A DNA stretch of 64,000 nt from Acidovorax radicis (GCF_020510705.1 NZ_CP075184.1:1550001-1614000), one strand, 5' to 3'; counted from the first letter of the stretch, positions 1 to 9,348 are shown. The notes: generated by a model from the sequence alone, not told the origin. Translations and numbers: made by a program.

Positions 1-163
1 GGCCTTGCGCAAGAACGTGCTGGCCAAATGTTATGGGGGTGATATATCCCGCAAGCGCAAGCTTCTTGAGAAGCAGAAAGCAGGTAAAAAACGCATGAAA
101 CAAATCGGATCGGTTGAGGTGCCTCAAGAGGCGTTCCTGGCCATTTTGCAGGTGGAAGACTGA
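1..163 (+). CDS. lepA: Elongation factor 4 (LepA), C-terminal end only
   Basis: Only the last 53 or so codons lie in the window; the gene starts before base 1. The basic tail ([19 protein letters not shown], then [17 protein letters not shown] and the ending LQVED) is the well-known C-terminal domain of the ribosome-associated GTPase LepA/EF4, which acts on stalled or misassembled 70S ribosomes. The TGA stop overlaps the ATG of lepB by one base (TGATG), so the two genes are probably co-transcribed and translationally coupled, as in many proteobacteria. Confidence 0.93.
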   Translation, partial: ALRKNVLAKCYGGDISRKRKLLEKQKAGKKRMKQIGSVEVPQEAFLAILQVED

Positions 164-1137
164 TGCAGTTCATGCAAGTTTTCACGTCCCTGATCCTGGC
201 GGCGTTCGCTGGCTATGTGGGTGCCTGGTACTTTGGTGCCATCGAAGGTAACTTTGCGCTGCTCTTGTTCCTCGCTGCGGTGGTGACGGGCGCATACTGG
301 TTGGCCGAGCGTGTGTATTTTTTGCCACGTCGCCGCCGCGCTGCGCAGGCGATTGAAGACGCTGCGGTGGCGCGGCGTGCCGAGCTCGATCGCATGGGCA
401 TCCAGAAGAACGATGTGGATGTGGGGGAGGCCAAGGGTCGCATCCTCATGCAACCCTGGTGGCTGGACTGGACGGCGGGTTTGTTCCCGGTCATCGCTGC
501 GGTTTTCCTATTGCGCTCGTTTCTGTTCGAGCCTTTCAAGATCCCCTCTGGCTCCATGATCCCCACGCTGTTGGTGGGCGACCTGATTTTGGTGAACAAA
601 TTCACATACGGTATACGGCTGCCTGTGCTCAACACCAAAATCACCCAGGGTACGCCACCAGCACGCGGGGATGTGATGGTGTTTCGCTACCCTCCTCAGC
701 CGAGCCTGGATTACATCAAGCGGGTGGTGGGTGTGCCCGGTGACGAAGTGGCTTACATCAACAAGCGCCTCACGATCAATGGCAAGGCCATCGATACCAA
801 GGCGATGCCGGACTTCTTTGAAGAAGACGCGATGCGCTACTTCAAGCAGTTTGAAGAGCAGTTGAGCGAACAGCCTCATCGCCTCCTGAATAATCCGGAC
901 GTCCCAGCCTTCGTTCAGGGTGCCAGCAATTTTGCTTATCGCGAAAACTGCCGCTACAGTGTTGAAGGCGTTGTGTGCAAGGTCCCTGAAGGCCATTACT
1001 TCATGATGGGGGACAACCGCGACAACTCGCTGGATTCCCGCTATTGGGGTTTTGTGCCCGACGCCAATATCGTGGGCAAGGCCTTTTTTGTCTGGATGAA
1101 TTTCGGTAATCTCAAGCGCATTGGCTCATTTCATTGA
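163..1137 (+). CDS. lepB: Signal peptidase I
   Basis: 324 aa inner-membrane serine protease that cleaves signal peptides from exported preproteins. Two N-terminal membrane segments are visible (about residues 6-53 and 103-121), separated by a basic cytoplasmic loop. The catalytic serine lies in the PSGSMIPTL box (Ser131) and the general-base lysine in YIKRVVGVPGD (Lys186). The conserved MGDNRDNSLDSRYWGFV box (box E) is near the C-terminus. Length and motif order are normal for beta- and gammaproteobacterial LepB. The start overlaps the lepA stop, consistent with the classical lepA-lepB pair. Confidence 0.97.
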   Translation: MQFMQVFTSLILAAFAGYVGAWYFGAIEGNFALLLFLAAVVTGAYWLAERVYFLPRRRRAAQAIEDAAVARRAELDRMGIQKNDVDVGEAKGRILMQPWWLDWTAGLFPVIAAVFLLRSFLFEPFKIPSGSMIPTLLVGDLILVNKFTYGIRLPVLNTKITQGTPPARGDVMVFRYPPQPSLDYIKRVVGVPGDEVAYINKRLTINGKAIDTKAMPDFFEEDAMRYFKQFEEQLSEQPHRLLNNPDVPAFVQGASNFAYRENCRYSVEGVVCKVPEGHYFMMGDNRDNSLDSRYWGFVPDANIVGKAFFVWMNFGNLKRIGSFH

Positions 1138-1172
1138 GCAATGACCTTGGTAAAAATAATGAGGGGTGATTT

Positions 1173-1535
1173 ATGAAGATGCATCGCACGGCAAGCCGGG
1201 CGCGCCAGCGCGGATTGTCTTTTTTCGGACTCGTCTTTGTGGGCTTGATCGCCGTGGCTGTGTTTGCCATTGGCGGGCAGTCCGTGCCTATTTTCCTGGA
1301 GTACACCTCTGCGAAAAAGGCCATTGAAAAGGCCAAGGTGGAAACCACCGTGCCTGGCGTGCGGGCCGCGTTTGACCGCGCTGCCGCCATTGATGACATT
1401 ACCTCTCTTAAAGGCTCGGACCTTGATGTGACCAAGCGTGGCGACAAGGTGATCGTCTCGTTCAAGTATTCGCGCGAAATTCCATTGGCGGGGCCGGCCT
1501 ATCTGGTTTACCGCTTTGAAGCGCAGACCAACTAG
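1173..1535 (+). CDS. DUF4845 family membrane-anchored protein
   Basis: 120 aa. A basic N-terminus (RTASRARQRGLS) precedes one hydrophobic segment (about residues 15-37), then a small periplasmic domain, matching the DUF4845 family usually found between lepB and rnc in betaproteobacteria. The function is unknown. A clear Shine-Dalgarno sequence (GAGGGGTG) lies just upstream of the ATG. The TAG stop is followed directly by the GTG start of rnc, so it belongs to the lepA-lepB-rnc-era operon. Confidence 0.85.
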   Translation: MKMHRTASRARQRGLSFFGLVFVGLIAVAVFAIGGQSVPIFLEYTSAKKAIEKAKVETTVPGVRAAFDRAAAIDDITSLKGSDLDVTKRGDKVIVSFKYSREIPLAGPAYLVYRFEAQTN

Positions 1536-2219
1536 GTGCAGTCCGGTCTGATAGCGCTGCAGGATCGCCTGCAGCACGTTTTTTCTGATCCGTCTTTGCT
1601 CCAGCGGGCTACTACGCACCGTAGCTTTTCTGCCGACCACAATGAGCGGCTGGAGTTTTTGGGCGATGCTGTCCTGAACCTGGCCGTGGCCAGCTTGCTG
1701 TACCAGCGGCTGTCGGCGCTGCCAGAGGGGGACCTTTCGCGGGTGCGTGCCAACCTCGTCAAGCAGGACACCTTGCACCAGTTGGCGCTGCGCCTGAAGG
1801 TGTCCGAGGTGCTGCGGTTGGGCGAGGGCGAGGCCAGGTCGGGAGGGCAGCAACGCCCTTCCATCTTGGCCGACGCCCTGGAGGCGCTGATTGGTGCCGT
1901 GTATCTCGATGCCGGTTATGGCAGCGCAGAGGCGTTGGTGCATCGCCTGTTTGAGGGCGTTGAGATCAATCCCCAGATGCAGGCGGCGTCCAAAGACCCA
2001 AAGACCGCATTGCAGGAGTGGCTCCAGGGTCGCAAAATGAAGCTTCCGCAGTACCGTGTGGTGGCGACTGTGGGGGCTGCGCACCGACAGACCTTTGATG
2101 TCGAGTGCGATATTCCCGAACTGGGCCTGACCGAGCGTGGCATCGGCGGCTCGCGCCGGGCGGGCGAGCAGGCGGCTGCGGCCGCCATGGTTGCCACATT
2201 GAAAGCAAAGAATTTATGA
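1536..2219 (+). CDS. rnc: Ribonuclease III
   Basis: 227 aa double-stranded RNA endonuclease that processes rRNA and mRNA precursors. The RNase III signature [12 protein letters not shown] is at residues 36-47, including the metal-binding Glu40 and Asp44. A second acidic cluster sits in [13 protein letters not shown]. The C-terminal dsRNA-binding domain begins around residue 153 ([11 protein letters not shown]) and ends in the [10 protein letters not shown] helix. It starts with GTG immediately after the DUF4845 stop and overlaps era by ATGA, so translation is probably coupled. Confidence 0.97.
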   Translation: MQSGLIALQDRLQHVFSDPSLLQRATTHRSFSADHNERLEFLGDAVLNLAVASLLYQRLSALPEGDLSRVRANLVKQDTLHQLALRLKVSEVLRLGEGEARSGGQQRPSILADALEALIGAVYLDAGYGSAEALVHRLFEGVEINPQMQAASKDPKTALQEWLQGRKMKLPQYRVVATVGAAHRQTFDVECDIPELGLTERGIGGSRRAGEQAAAAAMVATLKAKNL

Positions 2220-3229
2220 ATGATGCTACCAAAGATGTAGCTGGTGACGAAGGCGCCGAGCGCCCAGTCGCCACCCCGGTCCAGAATGATCTGGAAGCCA
2301 TGCTGGCTGCCGCCAGCGCCCCTGCCGCTGTACCGGGCCAACGCTGCGGCGTGATTGCCATCGTCGGCAAACCCAATGTGGGCAAGTCCACCCTGCTCAA
2401 TGCGCTGGTGGGGCAAAAAATCAGCATTACCTCGCGCAAGGCGCAGACGACACGGCACCGTATCACCGGCATTCGCACGCGTGAACAGACGCAGTTCATT
2501 TTTGTGGACACCCCTGGTTTTCAGACACGCCATGCCACGGCACTCAACAAATCGCTCAACAAGACCGTGATGGGCGCGATCGGCGACGTGGACCTGATCC
2601 TCTTCGTGGTGGAGGCGGGCAATTTCAAGCTGGCCGATGCCAAGGTGCTTTCGCTGTTCAAGCCGGGCATTCCCACATTGCTGCTGGCCAACAAGCTTGA
2701 CATGGTGCACCGCCGTGCGGAACTGGCTCCCTGGCTCAAGAGCATGCAGGAGCGCCATCCTTTCGCCGAGTTTGTGCCCATGTCGGCCAAGAACAAGGGC
2801 GATATCGAGCGCTTGTTTGGTATATGCGCTAAATACCTGCCCGAGCAGGGCTGGTGGTATGCCGAAGATGAGCTGACCGACCGCAGCGAGAAGTTTTTGG
2901 CGTCGGAGACCGTGCGCGAAAAGTTGTTCCGTTTTACCGGCGACGAGTTGCCCTACACCTCCACGGTGGTCATCGACAAGTTCGACGAAGAGGCGAGCAA
3001 GGCGCACAAGCGCATGGTCAAGATCGCCGCCACCATCGTGGTCGAGCGTGACAATCACAAGATGATGGTCATTGGCGACAAGGGTGAGCGTCTCAAGCGC
3101 ATCGGCACCGAAGCCCGTCAGGAGCTTGAGAAGCTCATGGATGCCAAAGTGTTCCTGGAGCTGTGGGTGAAGGTGCGTTCGGGCTGGGCCGATGATGAAG
3201 CGCGTGTGCGCTCGTTTGGCTACGAATAA
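2216..3229 (+). CDS. era: GTPase Era
   Basis: 337 aa ribosome-maturation GTPase that binds the 3' end of 16S rRNA. The P-loop GKPNVGKST is at residues 51-59, followed by switch I, the G3 DTPGF motif, the G4 NKLD motif and a C-terminal KH RNA-binding domain ([19 protein letters not shown]). An open frame extends further upstream, but the ATG overlapping the rnc stop (ATGA) is the natural start. It leaves a roughly 45-residue N-terminal extension before the GTPase domain, longer than in E. coli Era. Confidence 0.96.
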   Translation: MNDATKDVAGDEGAERPVATPVQNDLEAMLAAASAPAAVPGQRCGVIAIVGKPNVGKSTLLNALVGQKISITSRKAQTTRHRITGIRTREQTQFIFVDTPGFQTRHATALNKSLNKTVMGAIGDVDLILFVVEAGNFKLADAKVLSLFKPGIPTLLLANKLDMVHRRAELAPWLKSMQERHPFAEFVPMSAKNKGDIERLFGICAKYLPEQGWWYAEDELTDRSEKFLASETVREKLFRFTGDELPYTSTVVIDKFDEEASKAHKRMVKIAATIVVERDNHKMMVIGDKGERLKRIGTEARQELEKLMDAKVFLELWVKVRSGWADDEARVRSFGYE

Positions 3230-3320
3230 TTGCGTGGTGGGGCGCTTATCTGCACGGCGCTGGCCGTGTGGGTTCGAGGGCCGCGCTGCCTTTTTTACGC
3301 CGATCTGGATGTGATGCCAC

Positions 3321-4085
3321 ATGGCTGCCGCCAAGCGCATTTCTGACGAACCCGCCTTCGTGTTGCACAGCTACGACTGGAGCGAGTCGAGCCTGATCCT
3401 GGAGGTGTTGTGCCGGCGTCAGGGACGCATAGCCTTGGTGGCCAAGGGGGCCAAGAAGCCCAGCTCCAACTTTCGCCCGGTGCTGCTGCCGCTGCAGCCC
3501 CTGCTGGTGACCTACACCCTGGCTGGAGATGGCAGCGCCGATATCCACACGCTCAAGGGCGCTGAGTGGGTCGGTGGCCATGTCATGCCCACTGGTGATG
3601 CCCTGCTGTCGGGCATGTACCTCAACGAATTGCTGCTGCGCCTGCTGGCCCGCGCAGATCCTCACCCGGCGCTGTTTGATGCCTACGCTGGCGTGGTGCG
3701 CGTGCTGGCCAGTGAGCATGGCGATGCGCTTGAGCCGGTGCTGCGCAGCTTCGAGTTGCTGTTGCTGCGCGAGATCGGCCTGCTGCCGAGCCTTGATGCA
3801 CAAACCATGACCCTCGCGCCATTGCAGGCCCATGCACGCTATACCCTCGTGCCCGAGGGCGGCTTGCGCGCTGCATCGGCGGCGGACCGGGCTGCGTTGC
3901 TGGGCGGGCAGTGGCAGACCTTGCAGCGGGCGCTCGACGATGCCGCCAGCTATACCGCCACGCTGCGCGCGTGTGTGCCGGTTTCCGGTGAACTCAAACC
4001 CCAGTTGAGGACATTGCTGCAATACCATTGCGGAAGCCCGACGCTGCGCACCCGCCAGCTCATGATCGATCTCCAGGCTCTATGA
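3321..4085 (+). CDS. recO: DNA repair protein RecO
   Basis: 254 aa. The N-terminal OB-fold is recognisable ([19 protein letters not shown], then [13 protein letters not shown]), followed by the helical RecO C-terminal domain. RecO helps RecR load RecA onto SSB-coated DNA. It sits directly after era, the usual proteobacterial order. A 91-bp gap separates it from era. Its TGA overlaps the pdxJ ATG, showing translational coupling. The family's zinc cysteines are not conserved in this branch. Confidence 0.94.
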   Translation: MAAAKRISDEPAFVLHSYDWSESSLILEVLCRRQGRIALVAKGAKKPSSNFRPVLLPLQPLLVTYTLAGDGSADIHTLKGAEWVGGHVMPTGDALLSGMYLNELLLRLLARADPHPALFDAYAGVVRVLASEHGDALEPVLRSFELLLLREIGLLPSLDAQTMTLAPLQAHARYTLVPEGGLRAASAADRAALLGGQWQTLQRALDDAASYTATLRACVPVSGELKPQLRTLLQYHCGSPTLRTRQLMIDLQAL

Positions 4086-4870
4086 CCCCTCCACTATCTC
4101 TACCGAATCGCACCGCCTTGTCGGTCAACGTCAACAAAGTGGCCCTGGTGCGCAACACGCGCCACCTGGGCATACCCAGCGTCACCCGCGCGGCCGAGTT
4201 GTGCCTGCAAGCGGGTGCGCAGGGCATCACAGTGCACCCCCGGCCCGATGAGCGGCATATCCGAGGTCAGGACGTTTATGAGCTGGCGACGCTGATGAAG
4301 GCCTGGCCCGACCGCGAATACAACATCGAGGGCAACCCGTCTCAGAACCTGATGGACTTCATCCGCCAGGTGCGCCCCCACCAGGCGACGTTTGTGCCCG
4401 ACAGCGAAGACCAGTTCACCAGCGACCATGGCTGGAGTTTTCCGCAGGACGCCGAGCGCCTGGCACCCCTGGTGGCCGAGTGCAGGGCGCTGGGCGTGCG
4501 CGTGAGCCTGTTCATGGACCCGGTGCCTGAGCAGATGGCCGCAGCGCGCGCCGTGGGGGCTGACCGGGTCGAGCTTTACACCGAGCCCTACGCTGCAGCC
4601 TGGGGCATGCCACAGCAATCCGCTGAGATCAAGCGCTATGCCGCTGCCGCGCAGGCGGCACTCGATGCGGGCCTGGGTGTGAACGCCGGCCATGATCTCA
4701 ACCGCGACAACCTCGCGACCTTTGTGCGCGAAGTGCCCTGTGTGCTGGAGGTGTCGATCGGCCACGCGTTGATTGCCGATGCGCTGGAGCTGGGGTATGC
4801 CGCCACCGTGCAGGCGTATCTGGCGTGCATCAACGACGGGCATTCGGCCGCTCGGGCACATAATTCCTGA
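4082..4870 (+). CDS. pdxJ: Pyridoxine 5'-phosphate synthase
   Basis: 262 aa TIM-barrel enzyme that condenses 1-deoxy-xylulose 5-phosphate with 3-amino-1-hydroxyacetone 1-phosphate to give pyridoxine 5'-phosphate (vitamin B6). The N-terminus [15 protein letters not shown] and the active-site string [10 protein letters not shown] (residues 51-60, with His52, Arg54 and His59) are diagnostic. The catalytic Glu region and phosphate loops follow ([11 protein letters not shown]). The start chosen overlaps the recO stop (ATGA). An in-frame upstream ATG inside recO is rejected. Confidence 0.96.
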   Translation: MTPPLSLPNRTALSVNVNKVALVRNTRHLGIPSVTRAAELCLQAGAQGITVHPRPDERHIRGQDVYELATLMKAWPDREYNIEGNPSQNLMDFIRQVRPHQATFVPDSEDQFTSDHGWSFPQDAERLAPLVAECRALGVRVSLFMDPVPEQMAAARAVGADRVELYTEPYAAAWGMPQQSAEIKRYAAAAQAALDAGLGVNAGHDLNRDNLATFVREVPCVLEVSIGHALIADALELGYAATVQAYLACINDGHSAARAHNS

Positions 4871-4872
4871 TT

Positions 4873-4917
4873 TGATAGCTGCTGGCGCTTATCCATAAAG
4901 CGCTAGAGGCCATTTTT
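4873..4917. repeat. Dispersed intergenic repeat, copy 1
   Basis: The pdxJ-acpS gap holds a degenerate palindrome with the core TAGCTGCTGGCGCTTATC and its partner ATAAAGCGCTAGAGGCC. Similar sequences occur after acpS and between yggT and accD. Such elements are common in Comamonadaceae intergenic DNA as I recall; the function is unknown. Confidence 0.6.
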
Positions 4918-4928
4918 ATTCAAATTCC

Positions 4929-5321
4929 ATGATCTACGGCATCGGCACCGACATCTGCGACGTGCGCCGCATCGCGGCCAGCCTGGACCGCCATGGCGAT
5001 CGCTTTGCCGAGAAGGTGCTGGCGCAGGGCGAGCTGGTGACGTGGCGCGAGCGCAGCACACGCTGGCCTGACCGGGGCCTTCGCTATTTGGCCACGCGGT
5101 TTTCCGCCAAGGAAGCCTTCAGCAAAGCGATTGGCCTGGGGATGCGCATGCCCATGACGTGGCGCCACTGCGAAGTGGCCAAACTGCCCACAGGCCAGCC
5201 GGTGATCGTGTTGCACGGCGACATCAAGGACTGGTTCGAGGCCCGGGGCCTGTCGGCACACCTGAGCGTGACAGACGAAACCGACTACGCCGCCAGCTTC
5301 TGTGTGGTGGAGAAAATATAA
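4929..5321 (+). CDS. acpS: Holo-[acyl-carrier-protein] synthase
   Basis: 130 aa phosphopantetheinyl transferase that moves 4'-phosphopantetheine from CoA to acyl carrier protein. The metal-binding motif [11 protein letters not shown] (Asp8) and the second motif [13 protein letters not shown] (Glu62) are intact. Length is typical. It lies in the conserved pdxJ-acpS-nagZ order, separated from both neighbours by copies of a short dispersed repeat. Confidence 0.96.
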   Translation: MIYGIGTDICDVRRIAASLDRHGDRFAEKVLAQGELVTWRERSTRWPDRGLRYLATRFSAKEAFSKAIGLGMRMPMTWRHCEVAKLPTGQPVIVLHGDIKDWFEARGLSAHLSVTDETDYAASFCVVEKI

Positions 5322-5382
5322 GCAAAATAAGCCTCTGGCGCTTTATTCATAAGCACAAGCAGCTATTATTTGTGTAGCAATT
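5319..5382. repeat. Dispersed intergenic repeat, copy 2
   Basis: The acpS-nagZ gap carries AAGCCTCTGGCGCTTTATTC, then ATAAGCACAAGCAGCTATT, an inverted relative of the element in the pdxJ-acpS gap. It begins at the acpS stop codon, so it may also serve as a 3' mRNA structure. Confidence 0.55.
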
Positions 5383-5397
5383 TCTGACGGAATACCC

Positions 5398-6489
5398 ATG
5401 ACCGAACACGCACCCATCATCCTTGACGTGGCTGGCAAAGCGCTCACCGCAGCAGACCGCCGCCGCCTAGCCCATCCGCTGACCGGCGGCGTCATCCTGT
5501 TCGCCCGCAACTGGGAAAACCGGGCGCAATTGCTGCAGCTCACCAGCAGCATCAAGGCCGTGCGCGATGACCTGCTGATCTGCGTGGACCACGAAGGCGG
5601 CCGCGTGCAGCGCTTTCGTACCGATGGCTTTACCCACCTGCCGCCCATGCGTGCGCTGGGTGACATGTGGATGGACGACGGCAAAGGTGCCAAGGCCGTG
5701 CCGGGCAGTGGCGCCATGCGGGCCACCAATGCGGCCACGGCGGCGGGCTATGTGTTGGGCAGTGAGCTGCGGGCCTGCGGTGTGGACTTCAGCTTCACCC
5801 CGGTGCTGGACCTGGACTGGGGCGAAAGTGGTGTCATTGGCGACCGCGCCTTCCACCGCGACCCGCGTGTGGTGGCGCTGCTGGCCAAGAGCCTCATGCA
5901 TGGCCTGTTGCAGGCGGGCATGGCCAACTGCGGCAAGCACTTTCCGGGACATGGTTTTGTCAAGGCCGACTCGCACACCGAGGTGCCCGTGGATACACGC
6001 AGCCTCAAGGCCATCCTGGCTGACGACGCTGCGCCATACCCCTGGCTCAGCAGCACGCTCACCAGCGTGATGCCGGCCCATGTGATCTACCCCAAGGTCG
6101 ATAGCCGCCCCGCGGGCTTCTCGCAGCGCTGGCTGCAGGACATCCTGCGCCGCCAGATGCGTTTTGATGGCGCGATCTTCAGCGACGACCTCAGCATGGA
6201 AGGCGCGCGCCGCCTGGACGGTGCACTGGTCAGCTACACCGATGCCGCGATCACCGCACTGGCTGCCGGTTGCGACCTGGTGCTGCTGTGCAACCAGAGC
6301 GTGGGCGACGGCAAGGCGGTGGACGAGTTGATCGACGGCCTGGCCACCGCCCGCAACCAAGGCCGCTGGGCACCCAGCGTGGACAGCGAATCGCGCCGGC
6401 TGGCACTGCTGCCAGAAACCTTGCCCCAGCCGTGGGACGATCTGATGTATCAACCCGCTTATTTGCAGGCGCTGGATCTGTTGCCCTGA
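5398..6489 (+). CDS. nagZ: Beta-N-acetylhexosaminidase, GH3 family
   Basis: 363 aa cytoplasmic enzyme that removes N-acetylglucosamine from GlcNAc-anhydromuropeptides in peptidoglycan recycling. The NagZ-specific catalytic loop KHFPGHG (residues 180-186) with DSH (191-193) supplies the His-Asp dyad. The nucleophile aspartate is in FSDDLSM (261-267). VDHEGGRVQR is the usual substrate-binding motif. Length matches short NagZ enzymes with no extra domain. A hairpin terminator follows. Confidence 0.95.
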   Translation: MTEHAPIILDVAGKALTAADRRRLAHPLTGGVILFARNWENRAQLLQLTSSIKAVRDDLLICVDHEGGRVQRFRTDGFTHLPPMRALGDMWMDDGKGAKAVPGSGAMRATNAATAAGYVLGSELRACGVDFSFTPVLDLDWGESGVIGDRAFHRDPRVVALLAKSLMHGLLQAGMANCGKHFPGHGFVKADSHTEVPVDTRSLKAILADDAAPYPWLSSTLTSVMPAHVIYPKVDSRPAGFSQRWLQDILRRQMRFDGAIFSDDLSMEGARRLDGALVSYTDAAITALAAGCDLVLLCNQSVGDGKAVDELIDGLATARNQGRWAPSVDSESRRLALLPETLPQPWDDLMYQPAYLQALDLLP

Positions 6490-6499
6490 TTGAGAGCCT

Positions 6500-6532
6500 G
6501 TTGCCCTACGGATCACCGCCGGGGCAACTTTT
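6500..6532 (+). terminator. Rho-independent terminator after nagZ
   Basis: An inverted repeat GTTGCCC / GGGCAAC (6500-6506 with 6522-6528) surrounds a 15-base loop that can itself pair CGG with CCG. TTTTC follows directly. It ends the acpS-nagZ unit just before the IS insertion. Confidence 0.7.
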
Positions 6533-6607
6533 CAGCTACTGTGGCGTGGTGTTAGTGCCAACCCAAAACTGACCAGCTGGGGGGTGCGGACAAAAAATTG
6601 GACTGGT

Positions 6608-7648
6608 TTATGTCGCAAGTCCAATGCTTGCCCGGTATTCAATAGGGCTGAGAGAGCCAAGGGAGATCTTGATCCGCTTCTCGTTGTACCAGCGGATGTA
6701 GTCGTCGACTGCCTCAATGAACTGCGCAAGGGTGACGCTCTTCCAGTCCCGAGGATAGAACAGTTCGTTCTTCAGCCGACCGAAGAACCCCTCGCAGGCT
6801 GCGTTGTCAGGGGAGCATGCCTTGCGAGACATCGAGCGGGTGAAGTTGGCATCGCGCATCCTCGATATCCAGCCTGGCCAGCGGTAGTGCCCCCCGCGGT
6901 CGAAGTGAACCACAGGCCGGTCAGCGGTGTCTGTCACCGTCTCGATGGCTGCATCCAGCATGGTATTGACCAGCTCAGCATCCGGGCTCGTGCCAATGGT
7001 CCAGCTCACCACCATCCCATCGAAGCAGTCGATGATCGGCGACAGGTAGACCTTACCTGCAGGGATCTGGAACTCCGTGATGTCCGTGAGCCACTTCTTG
7101 TTCGGTGCCGCGGCCTGGAAGTCTCGGTCGATGATGTTCTCAGGCGCGGGGCTGATCTCGCCAAGGTAGGACGCATACCTGCGCCGCTTGGGCTTAGCCA
7201 CGACTAGGCTCTCTTGCTTCATCAGGCGCTGCACCACCTTCTCGGAGATTGTGACGTCTTGCCTAGTCAGCGAGGCCTGCAGCCTGCGGTAGCCGTAGCA
7301 GCGATGGTTCGACTCGAAGATATCGGTGATGGACTGCCTTACTTCAAGGTACTTGTCGCCGGCGGCCGCTCGGACCCGATGGTAGAAGTACGAGCTGCGT
7401 GCAAGACCCAACTGTCCAAGGAGCTTTGGCAGACCATAGTGCTCCTTGAGGGCGTCAATCAGCAGTGTCTTCTCCCGGTTGGACAGGAGCTGCAGATCGA
7501 CGCCCAGGCCTTTTTTTAGCAGTTCATTGGCCTTGTTCAAGAGGTCCTGCTCAAGGCGCAGTTGCCTGACTTCGCGGCGCAACGCCTCAACCTCGCGCTC
7601 GAGCTCATCGCGCTCTTGAGCCCGCGGGGACTGATTGGTGTGTTTCAT
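6608..7648 (-). CDS. IS3-family transposase OrfB (DDE integrase), copy 1
   Basis: 346 aa. A coiled-coil N-terminus (ERDELEREVEALRREVRQL) is followed by the HTH_21-like region and the rve integrase core. The DDE residues are in WLTDITEF, VVHFDRGGHYR and NAACEGFFGRLKNE. The common HSDRG box reads HFDRG here. The frame is the same as OrfA's, with an in-frame TAG between them. The stretch from OrfA LYN through KNQLLGREAPAS runs into this protein, so a single read-through transposase of about 512 aa is possible. Confidence 0.9.
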   Translation of the reverse strand: MKHTNQSPRAQERDELEREVEALRREVRQLRLEQDLLNKANELLKKGLGVDLQLLSNREKTLLIDALKEHYGLPKLLGQLGLARSSYFYHRVRAAAGDKYLEVRQSITDIFESNHRCYGYRRLQASLTRQDVTISEKVVQRLMKQESLVVAKPKRRRYASYLGEISPAPENIIDRDFQAAAPNKKWLTDITEFQIPAGKVYLSPIIDCFDGMVVSWTIGTSPDAELVNTMLDAAIETVTDTADRPVVHFDRGGHYRWPGWISRMRDANFTRSMSRKACSPDNAACEGFFGRLKNELFYPRDWKSVTLAQFIEAVDDYIRWYNEKRIKISLGSLSPIEYRASIGLAT

Positions 7649-7684
7649 GGATGCGGGTGCCTCACGTCCCAGAAGCTGGTTCTT

Positions 7685-8146
7685 CTAGTTGTACAACGTC
7701 GGCCTGCTCACGCCAAGCTTCTGAGCAACCGCCTGCGCACTTCCCTCACGAGTGCACAGCTCGAGGACTGCCTGCTTCTTCAGTTGCGGCAGCCGAGGCG
7801 CACTGACGGCTCTGCCGACAACGCGCTGGCGGGAGTCAGGGTCCAGTTCATCAATCCAGGCACGCAGCAAATCGCGGCACGGATAGCCCAGCGCCTTGAC
7901 CGTGGCGACGATGCAGCGCCCGTGCTCGGCGTAGTGTTCGACAGCCTTCTTCTTCTGAATTTGAGAATACTTCGGCTTTGAGCGCGCGTAGCCGGACGGC
8001 AGGTCCAGGCGCCGCTCGTACTCCTCATGCCAGCTCATCAACGAGTTCTTCGTCGGATATCCCAACTGGCGGATAGTGGCACCGGTGCGCTTGCCCAGTT
8101 TGATGTAGAGCTCGACCGCTCGGATTCGATCTTCGTAGGAATACAT
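7685..8146 (-). CDS. IS3-family OrfA, helix-turn-helix protein, copy 1
   Basis: 153 aa with two or three helix-turn-helix repeats (AVELYIKLGKRTGATIRQLGYP; AVEHYAEHGRCIVATVKALGYP; AVLELCTREGSAQAVAQKLGVS) that bind the IS ends. It ends at a TAG where related one-piece transposases appear to have Trp (TLYN-W-KNQLLG). A good Shine-Dalgarno (AGGAGGT) sits upstream of the ATG. An identical copy lies at 34455-34916. Confidence 0.85.
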   Translation of the reverse strand: MYSYEDRIRAVELYIKLGKRTGATIRQLGYPTKNSLMSWHEEYERRLDLPSGYARSKPKYSQIQKKKAVEHYAEHGRCIVATVKALGYPCRDLLRAWIDELDPDSRQRVVGRAVSAPRLPQLKKQAVLELCTREGSAQAVAQKLGVSRPTLYN

Positions 8147-8188
8147 GAACTACCTCCTGGTAGTCCAAGTTTTTGTCCGCACCCCCAG

Positions 8189-9348
8189 TCATTGCGTTCG
8201 TCCGCCAGTTCGAACAGGCACTGCATGTAGGGCTGGACTTCGCTCCATCGAGCGCGGTCTTCATAGAAGCGCGACAGATTGCGCGTGGCCTCCACGGCAT
8301 CTGGCCACCGGTCTGCAGCACTCACACGAGTCATAGCCTCCCGGCTGTCTTGTTCGTCGTGCAGGCTTCCGTCCTGCGCGCCATAGGTATGGAATTCCGC
8401 AATCCGCCTGGGCCGGGCAAGGCGAGTGTCTTGACACATGCCAACCGGAGGTGAGGTCTCCCGTGAGGCATGGGCTCCGGCAAACGAATCCTGGACCGTG
8501 TGGAGTACAGAGCCGAATGCCACGTGGTGCAAATACGGGAGCAGCTTGTCCTGACGCCCGAGGATGTAGAGGTCCGAGACCCGCCACTGTGTGCACCCGA
8601 AGTGCTCCTTCAGCGTGGCGTTGTCGATGTCTCGAAGAAAGGTGTCAGGCTTGATTTCGCGCGAGGACACCTTCCAGGCGAACTCCAGCCAGTCCAGCAC
8701 TTTGGCCCGGGTTGCGCCAGGGTGAACACCCTCTTCACTGGCCATGGCATGCAGGAATTGTAAGTCGCCGAAGTGCGATCGGGTCATTACATTGCCGTGA
8801 AGGCTGCCCTTGGTCTTGTTGCACCCAACGATCTGTTGGGTCTGAGCCTTCTTCTCTGCATCCTTGAAGAGACAGTACCAACACAACGGCTGCGTTGAAA
8901 ACCGGATGGTCTGCGACACATTGCAAGACTTGCCGAGGTAGGTGCAGTTGCCCTCGTCAGGGGATAGCTTAAATGGAGGCAGATCGTTCCAACGCACACC
9001 GTAGATGACGTAGGACGTGGCAAAGGGCAGATCCTGAGAGCTGCAGCTGACGTCTTGGACCAGGGCGCCTGGCTCCATCGGACAACCCATGCCGATCTGG
9101 GTAATCTCTTCATGGACGCGGCCCTTGATCAGAACGCCCAGTTTTCCCGCCACCGTCGCCAGAGAGTTTTCTGTTTCATTGGTCAGCTTGAATTCAAAGG
9201 CTGAGCCCATGGGGGCGATCTGGAAGGCAATGGCGGCGCTGGAAAGTGCCAAAACGCCTGCGACCAGCGTGACGCTGCGTGCAACAGCGCGGATGGAAAG
9301 CGACGATTTCTGAAGACGGCGCCTCGTCTTGTTGTCTGTGACCTGCAT
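8189..9348 (-). pseudogene. Secreted metal-dependent hydrolase-like protein, 3' end lost to the IS
   Basis: About 386 codons remain. The start at 9348 has a perfect Shine-Dalgarno (AAGGAGGGG). A signal peptide is visible (basic start, then VTLVAGVLALSSAAIAF). The mature part has clustered His/Asp motifs: VHEEIT, RSHFGDLQFLHAM, LHTVQDSFAGAHASR and EFHTYGAQDGSLHDEQD. This pattern recalls zinc-dependent phospholipase C / S1-P1 nuclease folds, but I cannot name the family with certainty. Several Cys pairs suggest disulfides. Translation runs out of the gene into IS sequence at 8188, so the natural C-terminus is missing. Confidence 0.5.

Larger units (their letters stand above)
6550..8188 (-). mobile_element. 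IS3-family insertion sequence, copy 1 (right end incomplete)
   Basis: This copy appears base-for-base identical to 33320-34958. It carries two transposase frames on the minus strand. The left end reads TGTTAGTGCCAACCC, then TGACCAGCTGGGGGG. The right end stops at GTCCGCACCCCCAG, lacking the roughly 27 terminal bases (CTGGTCA to CTAACA) present in copy 2. It cuts off the 3' end of the hydrolase gene at 8189-9348. No target duplication was found. Confidence 0.9.

Noticed and set aside
2105..2215. Longer upstream start for era
   Set aside because: It would lie inside the rnc dsRNA-binding domain; the ATGA overlap at 2216 is the natural start.
1916..3340. 474-codon open frame antisense to rnc and era
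   Set aside because: It is a shadow of two certain genes, with low-complexity basic composition and no family.
6584..7207. 207-codon + strand frames in both IS copies
   Set aside because: They are antisense to the DDE transposase core and repeat only because the IS repeats.
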